From: Beutenbergia cavernae DSM 12333
GTDB taxonomy: Bacteria; Actinomycetota; Actinomycetes; Actinomycetales; Beutenbergiaceae
Direction of reading: 5' to 3'
Length of the DNA: 64,000 nucleotides
Assembly: GCF_000023105.1 (NCBI RefSeq)
Contig: NC_012669.1
Span: 3,969,025 to 4,033,024, forward strand
The notes beneath the pieces are model-generated. The model had not been told where the DNA came from, did not search any database, and was given only the letters and a program-made list of their open reading frames with translations. Shown piece by piece: positions 34,297-44,024 of this stretch. Position 1 is the stretch's first letter. Each line of letters opens with the position of its first letter. The translations under genes were made by a program, and so were the position numbers.

Positions 34297-35174
34297 TGAG
34301 CACGAAGGTCTGCGTCACGGGGTCGTCCGGGCGGCTCGGCCCGCACGTCGTGGCCGAGCTGGCCGCGCACGGCTACGACGTGCTCGCCGTCGACGTCGCA
34401 CCGGCGCCGCCCGCGGTGACCGATCTCGACGTCGCCACGGTGCGCGCCGACCTGACCGACGCCGCGCAGGCGGTCGACGTCCTCGCCGGCTGCGACGCCG
34501 TCGTCCACCTCGCGAACATCCCGGCTCCGGGGCTGCGGCCCGACGGCGTCACGTTCACCACGAACGTCACGATGAACCACGCGGTGTTCGCGGCTGCCCG
34601 CACGCACGGTCTCCGCCGGGTCGTGTGGGCGTCGAGCGAGACCACGCTCGGTCTGCCGTTCGTGGACCCGCCCTGGTACGCGCCGGTCGACGAGGCCCAC
34701 TTCCCGCGGGCGGAGAGCACGTACGCACTCTCCAAGGTCGTCACGGAGCAGGTCGCCGCGACGTACGCCCGGTGGACCGGCGTCGCCCACGTCGGGCTGC
34801 GGTTCTCCAACGTGCTCGGGCGGGACGACTACCGCAGGCTCTTCCCGGCCGCGTGGGCGGACCCGCACGCGCGGAAGTGGAACCTGTGGAGCTACATCGA
34901 CGCCCGTGACGCGGCGTCGGCCTGCCGGCTCGCGCTCGAGGCACGCGACGAACAGCTGGGCGCGGGCGCCTCGGCCGGTGCGCCGAACCTCGTCATCGCG
35001 GCCGCCGACACGTGCATGACCCGCCCGTCCGCCGAGCTGCTCGCGGAGGTGTTCCCGGGCGTGGAGCTGCGCCGCCCGGTGGAGGGCACCACGTCGCTGT
35101 TCGCCGTCGACGCCGCCCGCGACCTCCTCGGCTGGGAACCCGCGCACACCTGGCGGGACACGCTCGAGGCCTGA
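34296..35174 (+). CDS. NAD-dependent epimerase/dehydratase (extended SDR)
   Basis: Protein of 292 residues of the extended short-chain dehydrogenase type: TGSSGRLGPHVV for NAD binding, catalytic YALSK (Tyr/Lys) and a preceding Ser in VWASSETTLGLP. The VVWASSETTLGLPF region and overall length resemble uronate dehydrogenase or sugar epimerase relatives; substrate cannot be assigned. Its ribosome-binding site appears to be provided by the last 22-nt repeat unit. Not clearly part of an operon; purD converges on it with 7 nt between stops. Confidence 0.83.
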   Translation: MSTKVCVTGSSGRLGPHVVAELAAHGYDVLAVDVAPAPPAVTDLDVATVRADLTDAAQAVDVLAGCDAVVHLANIPAPGLRPDGVTFTTNVTMNHAVFAAARTHGLRRVVWASSETTLGLPFVDPPWYAPVDEAHFPRAESTYALSKVVTEQVAATYARWTGVAHVGLRFSNVLGRDDYRRLFPAAWADPHARKWNLWSYIDARDAASACRLALEARDEQLGAGASAGAPNLVIAAADTCMTRPSAELLAEVFPGVELRRPVEGTTSLFAVDAARDLLGWEPAHTWRDTLEA

Positions 35175-35181
35175 GCGGGCG

Positions 35182-36483
<1,302 letters not shown>

Positions 36484-36491
36484 GGCGGACG

Positions 36492-36497
36492 AGCCTA
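36492..36497 (-). promoter_or_regulatory. -10 box of purD overlapping the pckG stop codon
   Basis: On the minus strand TAGGCT (TANNNT) ends 8 nt before the purD GTG; its first three bases are the TAG stop of pckG. Confidence 0.45.
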
Positions 36498-38438
36498 TCC
36501 GCCCGCGTCACCTGCCCCGTCGGCGAGGCGGGCGCGCAGCGCGGCGAGCTCTCCCCGCAGCGGTGCCGGCACCGGGTAGCCGCCCCCGGTCTCGGCCGCC
36601 GCGTCGAACGAGTCGAAGTAGGCAGCGATGCTGTCCGCCTCAGCCGCCCACTCCTCGGGCGTGACGGCGAGCAGCTCCTCGAGCGCGTCCTCGGAGACGT
36701 CGATGCCGTCGAGCCGCAGGCCGCCGCGTTCCGGCACCCACCCCACGGGCGTCTCGCGCGCCGGCGCCTCGCCGGCCACCCGGTCCAGGACCCACTCGAG
36801 CACGCGCGAGTTCTCGCCGAAGCCCGGCCACAGGAACGCGCCGGCTGCGTCCCGGCGGAACCAGTTGACGCCGAAGATCGCCGGCGCGCCGTCCCCCAGG
36901 GCGTCGCCGACCGCCAGCCAGTGCGCCCAGTGGTCGGTCATCGCGTACCCGCAGAACGGCAGCATCGCGAACGGGTCCCGGCGCAGCTCCCCCACCGTGC
37001 CCTCGGCCGCCGCCGTGCGCTCCGACGAGATCGTCGCGCCGGTGAACACGCCGTGCGCCCAGGACCGCGCCTGCCACACGAGCGGGACCCGCGACCGGCG
37101 TCGACCACCGAACAGGATCGCGTCGAGCGGGACGCCGCCCGGGTCGTCCCAGTCGGCGGCGAGCGTCGGGCAGCGGGTCGCGGCCACGGTGAAGCGGGAG
37201 TTCGGGTGCGCCGCGGGGCCGCGATCGTCGGCCGCGTCGTCGGCTGTGCCGCCGGTACCGGACGACGCCGCCAGGTCCTGTCTCGCGCGGCCGTGCCAGT
37301 CGATGAGCCCCGGCGGTTCGGTCGCCGTCATCCCCTCCCACCACACGTCGCCGTCGGCAGTCCGCGCGACGTTCGTGAAGACGACGTCGGAGGCGAGCAT
37401 CTGCATCGCCACCGGGTTCGAGGCGACGCTCGTGCCCGGGGCGACGCCGAAGAACCCCGCCTCGGGGTTGATCGCGTACAGGCGGGTGCGCCCGTCCGGC
37501 GCACGGCGCGGGACGAGCCACGCGATGTCGTCGCCGAGCGTCTCGACCTGCCACCCCGGGATCGTCGGTCGCAGCATCGCGAGGTTCGTCTTGCCGCACG
37601 CGGACGGGAACGCCGCCGCCACGTGGAACACCCGCCCTGCCGGCGACGTCACCCGCAGCAGCAGCATGTGCTCAGCGAGCCACCCCTCGTCGCGCGCCAT
37701 GACCGAGGCGATCCGCAGCGCGTAGCACTTCTTCCCGAGCAGGGCGTTCCCGCCGTACCCGGACCCGTACGACCAGATCTCGCGGCTCTCGGGGAAGTGC
37801 ACGACGTACTTCGTCTCGTCGCACGGCCACGGCACGTCCGCGCGCCGCACCTCGGCGCCGTCGTCGGGCAGCACGAGCGGGTACCCGACCGAGTGCACGG
37901 CCGGCACCCAGTCGGCGCCGTCGTCGATCGCCCGCAGCGTCGCCGCGCCGGCGCGGGTCATCACACCCATGCTGACGACGACGTACGGCGAGTCGGTGAT
38001 CTCGATCCCGTACCGGGTCATCGGGCTCCCGATCGGGCCCATCGCGAACGGGACGACGTACATCGTGCGGCCGCGCATGGCGCCGTCGAACACGCCGCGG
38101 AGCTCGGCGCGCATGAGCTCCGGATCGCGCCAGTTGTTCGTGGGGCCGGCGTCGGCCTCGCGCTCGGAGCAGATGAACGTGCGCGCCTCGACGCGGGCGA
38201 CGTCGGACGGCGCCGAGCGCGCCAGGTAGCTGCGCGGCCGGAGGACGGGGTCGAGCGGTTCGATCGTGCCGGCGTCGACCATGCCGTCGAGCAGCTCGGC
38301 GGTCTCGACGTCGGAGCCGTCGCACCACCGCACGGCGTCGGGTCGGGCGAGCCGCGCGATGCGGTCGACCCAGGCGCGCACGTCGGGCCTGCTGCTCTCG
38401 GCCCCGGACGTCGTCCGGCGCGGTTCGACGGCGACCAT
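36495..38438 (-). CDS. pckG: Phosphoenolpyruvate carboxykinase (GTP)
   Basis: GTP-dependent PEPCK of 647 residues (gluconeogenesis, oxaloacetate to PEP). ATG at 38438 follows GGGAGGAG. Signatures: [20 protein letters not shown], the P-loop with catalytic Cys [12 protein letters not shown], and [14 protein letters not shown]. About 40 residues longer than the usual 605, mainly through an acidic, Ala/Asp-rich insertion ([18 protein letters not shown]) and an extended N-terminus. Divergent from a RamB-like regulator with 155 nt between; control by carbon source through that regulator is likely. Confidence 0.95.
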   Translation of the reverse strand: MVAVEPRRTTSGAESSRPDVRAWVDRIARLARPDAVRWCDGSDVETAELLDGMVDAGTIEPLDPVLRPRSYLARSAPSDVARVEARTFICSEREADAGPTNNWRDPELMRAELRGVFDGAMRGRTMYVVPFAMGPIGSPMTRYGIEITDSPYVVVSMGVMTRAGAATLRAIDDGADWVPAVHSVGYPLVLPDDGAEVRRADVPWPCDETKYVVHFPESREIWSYGSGYGGNALLGKKCYALRIASVMARDEGWLAEHMLLLRVTSPAGRVFHVAAAFPSACGKTNLAMLRPTIPGWQVETLGDDIAWLVPRRAPDGRTRLYAINPEAGFFGVAPGTSVASNPVAMQMLASDVVFTNVARTADGDVWWEGMTATEPPGLIDWHGRARQDLAASSGTGGTADDAADDRGPAAHPNSRFTVAATRCPTLAADWDDPGGVPLDAILFGGRRRSRVPLVWQARSWAHGVFTGATISSERTAAAEGTVGELRRDPFAMLPFCGYAMTDHWAHWLAVGDALGDGAPAIFGVNWFRRDAAGAFLWPGFGENSRVLEWVLDRVAGEAPARETPVGWVPERGGLRLDGIDVSEDALEELLAVTPEEWAAEADSIAAYFDSFDAAAETGGGYPVPAPLRGELAALRARLADGAGDAGG

Positions 38439-38561
38439 CGTGATCTCCTCCCGGCCCACCATCAGCCTGCTACCTCGGGTCGAGATAGCGCGGGTACGCG
38501 GGCGGACGCTCTCCCCGAGTCTTGGACGGATCGCCGCACTCTTCAACCGCCGTCGGCCGTG

Positions 38562-38577
38562 AAGAATCGATGTTCTT
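38562..38577. promoter_or_regulatory. Candidate operator in pckG/regulator intergenic region
   Basis: AAGAATCGATGTTCTT is an inverted repeat (AAGAA, 6-nt centre, TTCTT) just upstream of the regulator's -10 box. Its AT-rich arms stand out in this GC-rich region and recall RamB-type sites. Autoregulation and control of pckG are inference. Confidence 0.35.
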
Positions 38578-38581
38578 TCGC

Positions 38582-38587
38582 TAGCGT
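38582..38587 (+). promoter_or_regulatory. -10 box of leaderless RamB-like gene
   Basis: TAGCGT matches TANNNT and ends 6 nt before the ATG at 38594. Confidence 0.5.
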
Positions 38588-38593
38588 CAAGAC

Positions 38594-40060
38594 ATGGCGC
38601 CCGCTGCGGAGACCTCCCCGCTCACCGTCGGACGGCGGATCCGGCACTTCCGGACCGAGCGTCGCCTGACGCTGGACGACCTCGCCCGCCTCACCGGCTC
38701 CGCCGCGAGCCAGCTGTCGCTCGTCGAGAACGGCCGGCGCGAGGTGCGGGTGTCCCTCCTGCAGCAGATCGCCAGGGCTCTCGACGTGTCGCCCGCGGAC
38801 CTCCTCGAGGCGGAGCCGCCCACCCGCCGCGCCGCGCTCGAGATCGCGCTGGAGGAGGCACAGCGCGGGTCGCTCTACGCCACGCTCGGGCTGCCCGCGG
38901 TCCGCGCGAGCAAACGGCTGCCCACCGAGGCGCTCGAGGCGCTGGTCGGGCTCCACTCGGAGCTCGCGCGCCGCGAGTCAGAGGCGAGCGCCACCCCGGA
39001 GGAGGCGCGGCGCGCGAACACCGAGCTGCGCCTGGCCATGCAGGCGCGCGACAACTACCTGCCGGAGATCGAGGACCTCGCCCAGGACGTGCTGCGGGCC
39101 GGCGGCCACACATCGGGGGCGCTCACGCACCGCACCGTCCAACGGATCGCGGCGAACCTCGGCTTCCAGCTCGTCCACGTGCGCGACCTGCCGTCGTCGA
39201 CCAGGTCCGTGACCGACGTCGAGCACGGCCGCATCTACCTCCCGCCGCAGTCGATCCCGGGCGGCCACGGCCTGCGTTCGCTCGCGCTGCAGGCGGTGGC
39301 GCATCGCGTACTGGGGCACGGCAAGCCCGCCACCTACGCGGACTTCCTGCGCCAGCGGCTCGAGATCACCTACTTCGCGGCGTGCTGCCTCATGCCCCGC
39401 GACGCCGCTGTCGCGTTCCTGTCCTCCGCCAAGAAGGAACGCGACCTCGCGATCGAGGACTTCCGCGACGCGTTCGGCGTCACGCACTCCCATGCCGCCC
39501 AGCGGTTCACGAACCTCGCGACGTCACAGCTGGGCATCCGCTGTCACTTCGTGCGCGCCACGCGCGACGGCACCCTCGTGCGGGGGTACGAGAACGACGG
39601 CGTCACGTTCCGGACCGACGTGACGGGCGCCGTCGAGGGTCAGGCCGCCTGCCGCCACTGGGCGGCGCGCACCGTGTTCGACCACGGCGAGCGGGCCGGC
39701 GAGTTCCACCAGTACACCGACACACCGTCCGGCACCTACTGGTGCAGCGCCCAGGCGGGCGAGGGCACGGACGGCGAGTTCTCGATCACGATCGGTGTGC
39801 CGTTCGACGCCGCGCGGTGGTTCCGCGGGCGGGAGACGGCGTCACGCTCGACGTCGACGTGCCCGGACGAGCGCTGCTGCCGACTGCCGTCCGCCGACCT
39901 CGCGAGCCGCTGGGCGGACGCGTCGTGGCCGAGCGCGAAGATGCACGCGCACATCCTGTCGCCGCTGCCTCGCGGCACGTTCCCCGGCGTCGACGACGTC
40001 GAGGTGTACGAGTTCCTCGACGCCCATGCGCGGGGTGAGGGCCGCGCTACACGCCCCTAG
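38594..40060 (+). CDS. XRE/IrrE-like regulator (RamB/PrpR-like)
   Basis: Protein of 488 residues. Residues 11-65 are an XRE helix-turn-helix ([24 protein letters not shown]); a middle IrrE-like domain follows, whose zinc motif is degenerate ([10 protein letters not shown]: both His but no Glu), as in RamB; the C-terminal part has the Cys-rich arrangement of the short-chain fatty-acyl regulator family (DUF2083). Family members sense acyl-CoA and control acetate or propionate metabolism and gluconeogenesis. The divergent pckG supports this. The stop overlaps the stop of the convergent propeller gene by 4 nt. TAGCGT 6 nt before the ATG indicates leaderless expression. Confidence 0.87.
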   Translation: MAPAAETSPLTVGRRIRHFRTERRLTLDDLARLTGSAASQLSLVENGRREVRVSLLQQIARALDVSPADLLEAEPPTRRAALEIALEEAQRGSLYATLGLPAVRASKRLPTEALEALVGLHSELARRESEASATPEEARRANTELRLAMQARDNYLPEIEDLAQDVLRAGGHTSGALTHRTVQRIAANLGFQLVHVRDLPSSTRSVTDVEHGRIYLPPQSIPGGHGLRSLALQAVAHRVLGHGKPATYADFLRQRLEITYFAACCLMPRDAAVAFLSSAKKERDLAIEDFRDAFGVTHSHAAQRFTNLATSQLGIRCHFVRATRDGTLVRGYENDGVTFRTDVTGAVEGQAACRHWAARTVFDHGERAGEFHQYTDTPSGTYWCSAQAGEGTDGEFSITIGVPFDAARWFRGRETASRSTSTCPDERCCRLPSADLASRWADASWPSAKMHAHILSPLPRGTFPGVDDVEVYEFLDAHARGEGRATRP

Positions 40061-41979
40061 ACGGTCACCTGCACGAGGTTGCGCCCGGTGATCGTGTACA
40101 GCCGACCGTCCTCCTCGTCGTACGCCACCATCGGGAAGCTCGTCGGGTCCGCGGCCAGGGAGTCGACGACGACGTCGACCTCCAGCGTGCCGGGCGTGAT
40201 CCGCATGAGCCGCTGATGGCTCACCGCGTACAACGCGTCGCCGGCGCTCACGAGGTCGACGCGGCCCTTGGCCACCTCCGCGGTCGCCGTCACCTCACCC
40301 GTGCGGGGGTCGGCAGCGAACAGGACGCCGGCGTTCGTGGTGCCGTACAGGACGCCGTCGTGCACGAGCAGGTGAGGGATCGACGCGGCGCCCGGGACCG
40401 GGACGAGCTCGCCGACCTTCTCGCGGGTGGCCAGGTCGAGGACCGCCACCGTGGCTGACTGGGCAGTCGTCGGCCGCTCGCTTCCGGCGAAGGCCAGGCC
40501 GTGGCCGACGTGCACGGCCGTCGAGACGATGGCGTGCCCGACGACGATGTCGCGATGCACGTCAAGGTCGCTCGACTCGAGGTCGTAGATCGCCAGCGTG
40601 CCTCCGACCCTGCCGTAGTCAGGGCTGGTGGCGGCGAGGAGCAGCCGGCGCCGGGGGTCCAGCGTCAGGTCGTTGGGCCGGTTCTGCTCGTGGCCGATGA
40701 CCGCGAGCGTCCGGGTCCGCTCGTCGCGGGTGTCGAGGCGGACCAAGGAGCCCGACGGGTACATGGCCAGGTACAGGTACGGGCCGTGCGCCGCGATGGA
40801 CTTGGCCTCGCCGCTGAGCTCGATCCGATGCGTGACGCCGGGCTCGTCGAGGGTGTGCACCTCGACGCCGCCGTGCCCGCCGACGTAGACGCGCTCCGCG
40901 TCGTGAGCGCGCACCGACTGCGGCAGCTCGGGCGCGGGCGGCATCCCCGCGGCCTCGAGGTCGGACCGGGTCAGCGACTGCGTCGCGATGTCGTACGTCC
41001 ACATCTCGGCGGTGTTGGTGAACGCCACGACAGTGCCCCCGCGCACGTGCAGCGCCGCGACGAAGTCCCCGGGCGACGTCCCGGCCACCTGCGTCGTCTC
41101 GCCCGTCGCCACGGAGAGGTGCCAGACGGCGTCGGCAGCGGCGAAGTACACCTCGTCCGCGCTCGCCGCCGCCATCTTCCCGATCGTGATGACGCCGTCC
41201 GGGTGGGCGATGCGGTAGTCGGCGGGGTCGTCCTTCGCGACGATCGCGATCTGGCCGGTGCCGTGGGTCCCGGCGATCACGTGGGTGGCGGTCTGCGTGA
41301 GCTGGTAGACGAAAGACTCGCCGACCAGCTCCGCGGGCGTGATGTCCTGCTTCTCGCCGGTGGCCCGGTCGATCGCGACGAGACGTGCGTGCGCGCCCAC
41401 GCCTGCGTACACGGTGGTCTCGTCGGCGACGACGCTCCGCACGTACTTCTCGCCGGCGACGGCCACGCCGAGGTCGCGCAGGGCACCCGTCGCGGGGTCG
41501 TACTCCCAGACCTTCCCGTCCGGGTAGGTGCCGAGGTAGAGCATGCCGTCCGGCGCCCGGCTCATGTCCCACACGTACGTGGCGCCGGGGATCGAGCCGA
41601 GGTGGGTGAGCGCCGACGCGGCGGTGTCCAGCCGGTACAGGTCCGCCACGGTGTGCGTCCCGATGTAGACGGCGTCGCCGTCGACGACGCTCGCCCACGC
41701 GCCACCGCCGGTCGGCAGGTCCGTCAGACTGACGAGCTCCGTGGCACCGGCGTCGAACACACCGACGCGCGCGGGCTGCAGGAGGTGCGACACGATGTAC
41801 GGCCGGTCCCCGACGAACCCGCCGGTCAGGGTGTTGCAGGTCGAGGCGGCCGGTCCGAGGTCGACCGTCGTCGCCGTGGGCGCCACACCGAGGCCCGCGG
41901 CCGACGGCGCCACCATGCTCACGCCGCCCAGGACCGGCGCCACTGCCGCCGCCGTGCGAAGGAACGTCCGACGATTCAT
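40057..41979 (-). CDS. Tat-exported beta-propeller protein
   Basis: Secreted protein of 640 residues with a Tat-like signal (MNRRTFLRTAAAV, Ala-rich core, cleavage near residue 30) and an AAGGGGG ribosome site. The rest consists of repeated blades with patterns such as GxLYxGTxPDGKVWEYDPATG, GAHARLVAIDRATGE, YLAMYPSGSLVRLD and GTLAIYDLES, i.e. a PQQ/NHL-like beta-propeller, probably two propellers given the length. No catalytic residues can be identified. Function unknown; the repeated LYLGTYPDG pattern is found in propellers accompanying polysaccharide lyases or quinoproteins, but no partner gene is adjacent. A palindrome lies 13 nt upstream of the start. Confidence 0.75.
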   Translation of the reverse strand: MNRRTFLRTAAAVAPVLGGVSMVAPSAAGLGVAPTATTVDLGPAASTCNTLTGGFVGDRPYIVSHLLQPARVGVFDAGATELVSLTDLPTGGGAWASVVDGDAVYIGTHTVADLYRLDTAASALTHLGSIPGATYVWDMSRAPDGMLYLGTYPDGKVWEYDPATGALRDLGVAVAGEKYVRSVVADETTVYAGVGAHARLVAIDRATGEKQDITPAELVGESFVYQLTQTATHVIAGTHGTGQIAIVAKDDPADYRIAHPDGVITIGKMAAASADEVYFAAADAVWHLSVATGETTQVAGTSPGDFVAALHVRGGTVVAFTNTAEMWTYDIATQSLTRSDLEAAGMPPAPELPQSVRAHDAERVYVGGHGGVEVHTLDEPGVTHRIELSGEAKSIAAHGPYLYLAMYPSGSLVRLDTRDERTRTLAVIGHEQNRPNDLTLDPRRRLLLAATSPDYGRVGGTLAIYDLESSDLDVHRDIVVGHAIVSTAVHVGHGLAFAGSERPTTAQSATVAVLDLATREKVGELVPVPGAASIPHLLVHDGVLYGTTNAGVLFAADPRTGEVTATAEVAKGRVDLVSAGDALYAVSHQRLMRITPGTLEVDVVVDSLAADPTSFPMVAYDEEDGRLYTITGRNLVQVTV

Positions 41980-41991
41980 GCCGACCCCCTT

Positions 41992-42007
41992 GATTGTGGC
42001 CGCAATC
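41992..42007. promoter_or_regulatory. Candidate operator upstream of propeller gene
   Basis: GATTGTGGCCGCAATC is a 16-bp palindrome with one central mismatched pair, 13 nt before the ATG of the 40057-41979 gene, in an AT-richer patch. Placement over the 5' leader suggests repressor binding. Confidence 0.45.
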
Positions 42008-42096
42008 TGATTTACGACCTGCCCGAAAACCTAGAGTGGTCGGACCCGATCGTCAACGGTCGGATCGGCGTCGACGACGTGCGCCAGGATGTCCAC

Positions 42097-42618
42097 GTGA
42101 CGATGGTGCGCGTGAGGTACACGAAGTACGACGGCGGTGCCCACTGGGCGCTCGACGCGCGGCTCCTCGGCGAGGACGATGCCGGTACCTGGGTCTTCAT
42201 GCCCCGTGGCACCGTGCAGGTACGCCCGGGGGTGTCCTTCGAGGCTGCCGCGGACGCCGTCGGCCTGTTCCCCCACGACCAGCCGTGGGTCGCGTGGTTC
42301 TCCACCCCGGTCGATGCGCTGCGGCCGATCTCGCACCAGACCTACGTCGACGTGTCCACCGTCCCGGTGTGGACGGCGGACGGACGCGAGGTCACCATGG
42401 TCGACCTCGACCTGGACGTCATCGCGCCGTTCGACGGCGAGCCCTTCGTCGACGACGAGGACGAGTTCGCGGAGCACCGCGTCCGGTACGGGTATCCGGA
42501 CGACGTCGTTGCCCTCGCGGAGCGTTCCGCCGAGGACGTGCTGGCCGCAGTCCGGACCGGCGCCGAGCCGTTCGGCTCGGCCTGGCGACCCTGGCTCGAC
42601 GGCGCACTCGCACGCTGA
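42097..42618 (+). CDS. DUF402 family protein
   Basis: Protein of 173 residues. GTG at 42097 has AGGA 8 nt upstream; a -10-like TAGAGT lies at 42032. DUF402 signatures are WFSTPVDALRPISHQTYVDVSTVP, VTMVDLDLDVIAPFDGEPFVDDEDEFAEHRVRYGYP: an Asp/Glu-rich metal-binding region that in relatives (FomD, nucleoside phosphohydrolases) binds divalent metal and hydrolyses nucleoside phosphates. Exact substrate unknown. The far longer open frame 5' of it is a shadow of the opposite-strand propeller gene. The 22-nt-family repeat starts right after its stop codon. Confidence 0.8.
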   Translation: MTMVRVRYTKYDGGAHWALDARLLGEDDAGTWVFMPRGTVQVRPGVSFEAAADAVGLFPHDQPWVAWFSTPVDALRPISHQTYVDVSTVPVWTADGREVTMVDLDLDVIAPFDGEPFVDDEDEFAEHRVRYGYPDDVVALAERSAEDVLAAVRTGAEPFGSAWRPWLDGALAR

Positions 42619-42662
42619 GACTCGCGGACCCTCCCGAGGAGCCTCGGCACACCTCTCGGGAC
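42619..42662 (-). repeat. 22-nt hairpin repeat filling a convergent gap
   Basis: Two 22-nt units (42619-42640, 42641-42662). On the minus strand the second opens with GTCCCGAGAGG, as in the copies at 6337-6380. The pair begins at the first base after the DUF402 stop and ends 4 nt before the next gene's stop, so it is the entire intergenic space and may act as shared terminator. Confidence 0.65.
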
Positions 42663-42666
42663 GGGT

Positions 42667-43032
42667 TCAGAGGAACGCGACGGGCACGACCATCGCCGCG
42701 CACGCGAGCAGCGCGAGCGTCGGCGGCACGGCGAGGCACCAGGGGGTGCGGCGCAGCAGGACGAGTCCGACGATCCCGCCCACCAGGTAGCTCAGCGCGC
42801 CCGCGAGGGGCATCGCCGTGAAGAAGCCGTTCGCCAGCGGGTACTCGCAGTACTCCGGGGCGTCGCGACGTCCGCAGGCCTCGAACGCGCCGGCGGTCAG
42901 GTCCGCCGTGGCGATCGCGACGGCGACGACGAGCGCACCGCCCGCGACGAACAGCACCCACGCGAGTGCGACCCACCAGGCACGTGCGCGCCGTCGTGCC
43001 CGTGGCTCCTGCGCCGCCGTTGGCGAGGCCAT
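42667..43032 (-). CDS. Small membrane protein, paralogue 1 of 3
   Basis: Protein of 121 residues with four probable membrane spans: a basic Ala-rich N-terminus (RARRRARAWW), span 1 at about 19-43, an outside loop with two Cys (CGRRDAPEYC), span 2, a short basic turn VLLRRTPW and a final hydrophobic region. The same layout, including the paired Cys loop and the VLLRR turn, recurs in the next two genes. No family recognised. A TACGTT box 7 nt before the ATG suggests leaderless expression although GGAGG also lies between them. Confidence 0.65.
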   Translation of the reverse strand: MASPTAAQEPRARRRARAWWVALAWVLFVAGGALVVAVAIATADLTAGAFEACGRRDAPEYCEYPLANGFFTAMPLAGALSYLVGGIVGLVLLRRTPWCLAVPPTLALLACAAMVVPVAFL

Positions 43033-43039
43033 ACCTCCG

Positions 43040-43045
43040 AACGTA
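43040..43045 (-). promoter_or_regulatory. -10 box of small membrane gene (42667-43032)
   Basis: TACGTT on the minus strand ends 7 nt before the ATG; the 7 nt contain GGAGG. Confidence 0.4.
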
Positions 43046-43072
43046 CCCGCACCGTTCCCGGGCCGCCGGACC

Positions 43073-43462
43073 TCAGAGCAGGAGAAGCTGCGCGATGAGC
43101 ACGACGGCGGCCAGCACGGCGAGGACGAGCGGCACGACGACCGACGCCGTCGAGCGGCGCAGGACGACCACGCTCACCGCGCCCGCCACGACGTAGCCGA
43201 GGAAGGCGAGGATCGGCACCAACGGCAGCAGGGCCGTCGCGACGTCGCTCCCGCAGTACCACGTCGCCGGCGCCAGCTCCGGCGGGCGCGAGCACGCGAT
43301 CACCGACCGGAGGGACTGGACGAACGTCGCGACGGCGAGCACCCCCAGCGCGACGAGCCCGACCGCGTACCCGAGCCACGCCGCCGCGCCGCGTCCGGGT
43401 TGCCCCGCTTCCCTGCCCGCCGGCGGGACGGGCGACGGACCGGGCGGCGTCGGCGTCGTCAC
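43073..43462 (-). CDS. Small membrane protein, paralogue 2 of 3
   Basis: Protein of 129 residues with the same plan as its neighbours: Pro/Gly-rich cytoplasmic N-terminus of about 26 residues, span 1, an outside loop with two Cys (CSRPPELAPATWYC), span 2, the turn VVLRRSTASVVVP and a C-terminal hydrophobic end. GTG start with TAGGTT ending 6 nt before it, so it appears to have its own leaderless promoter rather than being read from an operon. Function unknown. Confidence 0.65.
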   Translation of the reverse strand: MTTPTPPGPSPVPPAGREAGQPGRGAAAWLGYAVGLVALGVLAVATFVQSLRSVIACSRPPELAPATWYCGSDVATALLPLVPILAFLGYVVAGAVSVVVLRRSTASVVVPLVLAVLAAVVLIAQLLLL

Positions 43463-43468
43463 GTCTCG

Positions 43469-43474
43469 AACCTA
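43469..43474 (-). promoter_or_regulatory. -10 box of small membrane gene (43073-43462)
   Basis: TAGGTT on the minus strand ends 6 nt before the GTG start. Confidence 0.45.
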
Positions 43475-43509
43475 CGAGCCTCCGCCGCCGCGAGAGGGAG
43501 CACTCGCCG

Positions 43510-43947
43510 TCAGCTGACGAACACGAGCGCGCCGACGAGCGCGGCGAGCGCCAGCAGGAGGAGCCCCACCGGCACGGCGACGACCCAGGCGCTGCGGCGC
43601 AGCAGCACGATCCCGATCGGGGCGCCCACGAGGAAGGCGCCGATCGCACCGAGGGGCACGAGCCAGACGGCGGCGCTCACCACGGGTGACCCGCAGAAGT
43701 CGGGACGCGCCCGCGGATCGGCCAGGTCGCACCCGCTGCTCGCGTGCGCCACCCCGAACAGCGCGATGATCGCGACCAGCAGGACGAGGAGCGCTCCGGC
43801 AACGAAGACCACCCAGGCGCCGATCACTCTCGCGGTGGCCGCGCGATCGGGGACGACGGCGTCCGCCGGCGCCTCGTACGGCCCGACCTGGGCGGGCAGC
43901 GGCTCGTACGACCCGGGGTGCCCGGAACCGGGAGGCGTCGCTGACAT
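43510..43947 (-). CDS. Small membrane protein, paralogue 3 of 3
   Basis: Protein of 145 residues with the same plan as the two genes after it: Pro-rich N-terminus (about 40 residues), span 1 with WVVFVAGALLVLLVAIIAL, a two-Cys outside loop (CDLADPRARPDFC), span 2, the turn VLLRRSAWVVAVPVG and a hydrophobic end. ATG at 43947 is set by TACCGT 6 nt upstream; an in-frame ATG at 44001 would add an unrelated basic extension. Divergent from the LacI gene. Function unknown. Confidence 0.65.
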   Translation of the reverse strand: MSATPPGSGHPGSYEPLPAQVGPYEAPADAVVPDRAATARVIGAWVVFVAGALLVLLVAIIALFGVAHASSGCDLADPRARPDFCGSPVVSAAVWLVPLGAIGAFLVGAPIGIVLLRRSAWVVAVPVGLLLLALAALVGALVFVS

Positions 43948-43953
43948 GCGGAG

Positions 43954-43959
43954 ACGGTA
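43954..43959 (-). promoter_or_regulatory. -10 box of small membrane gene (43510-43947)
   Basis: TACCGT on the minus strand ends 6 nt before the ATG at 43947. Confidence 0.45.
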
Positions 43960-44024
43960 CCCCCGCCACCGTGACGCAGGGGCGTCGATGGTACGTTTCA
44001 CGCACGTCGGCAGGAGGAGACGAG

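Noticed and set aside
36495..38438. Frameshift or fusion in the PEP carboxykinase because of its length
   Set aside because: All motifs are in one frame and in order; the extra length is an acidic insertion and a longer N-terminus.
40501..42096. N-terminal extension of the DUF402 protein of more than 500 residues
   Set aside because: That part is antisense to the propeller gene and has no protein character; a good GTG with AGGA upstream lies at 42097.
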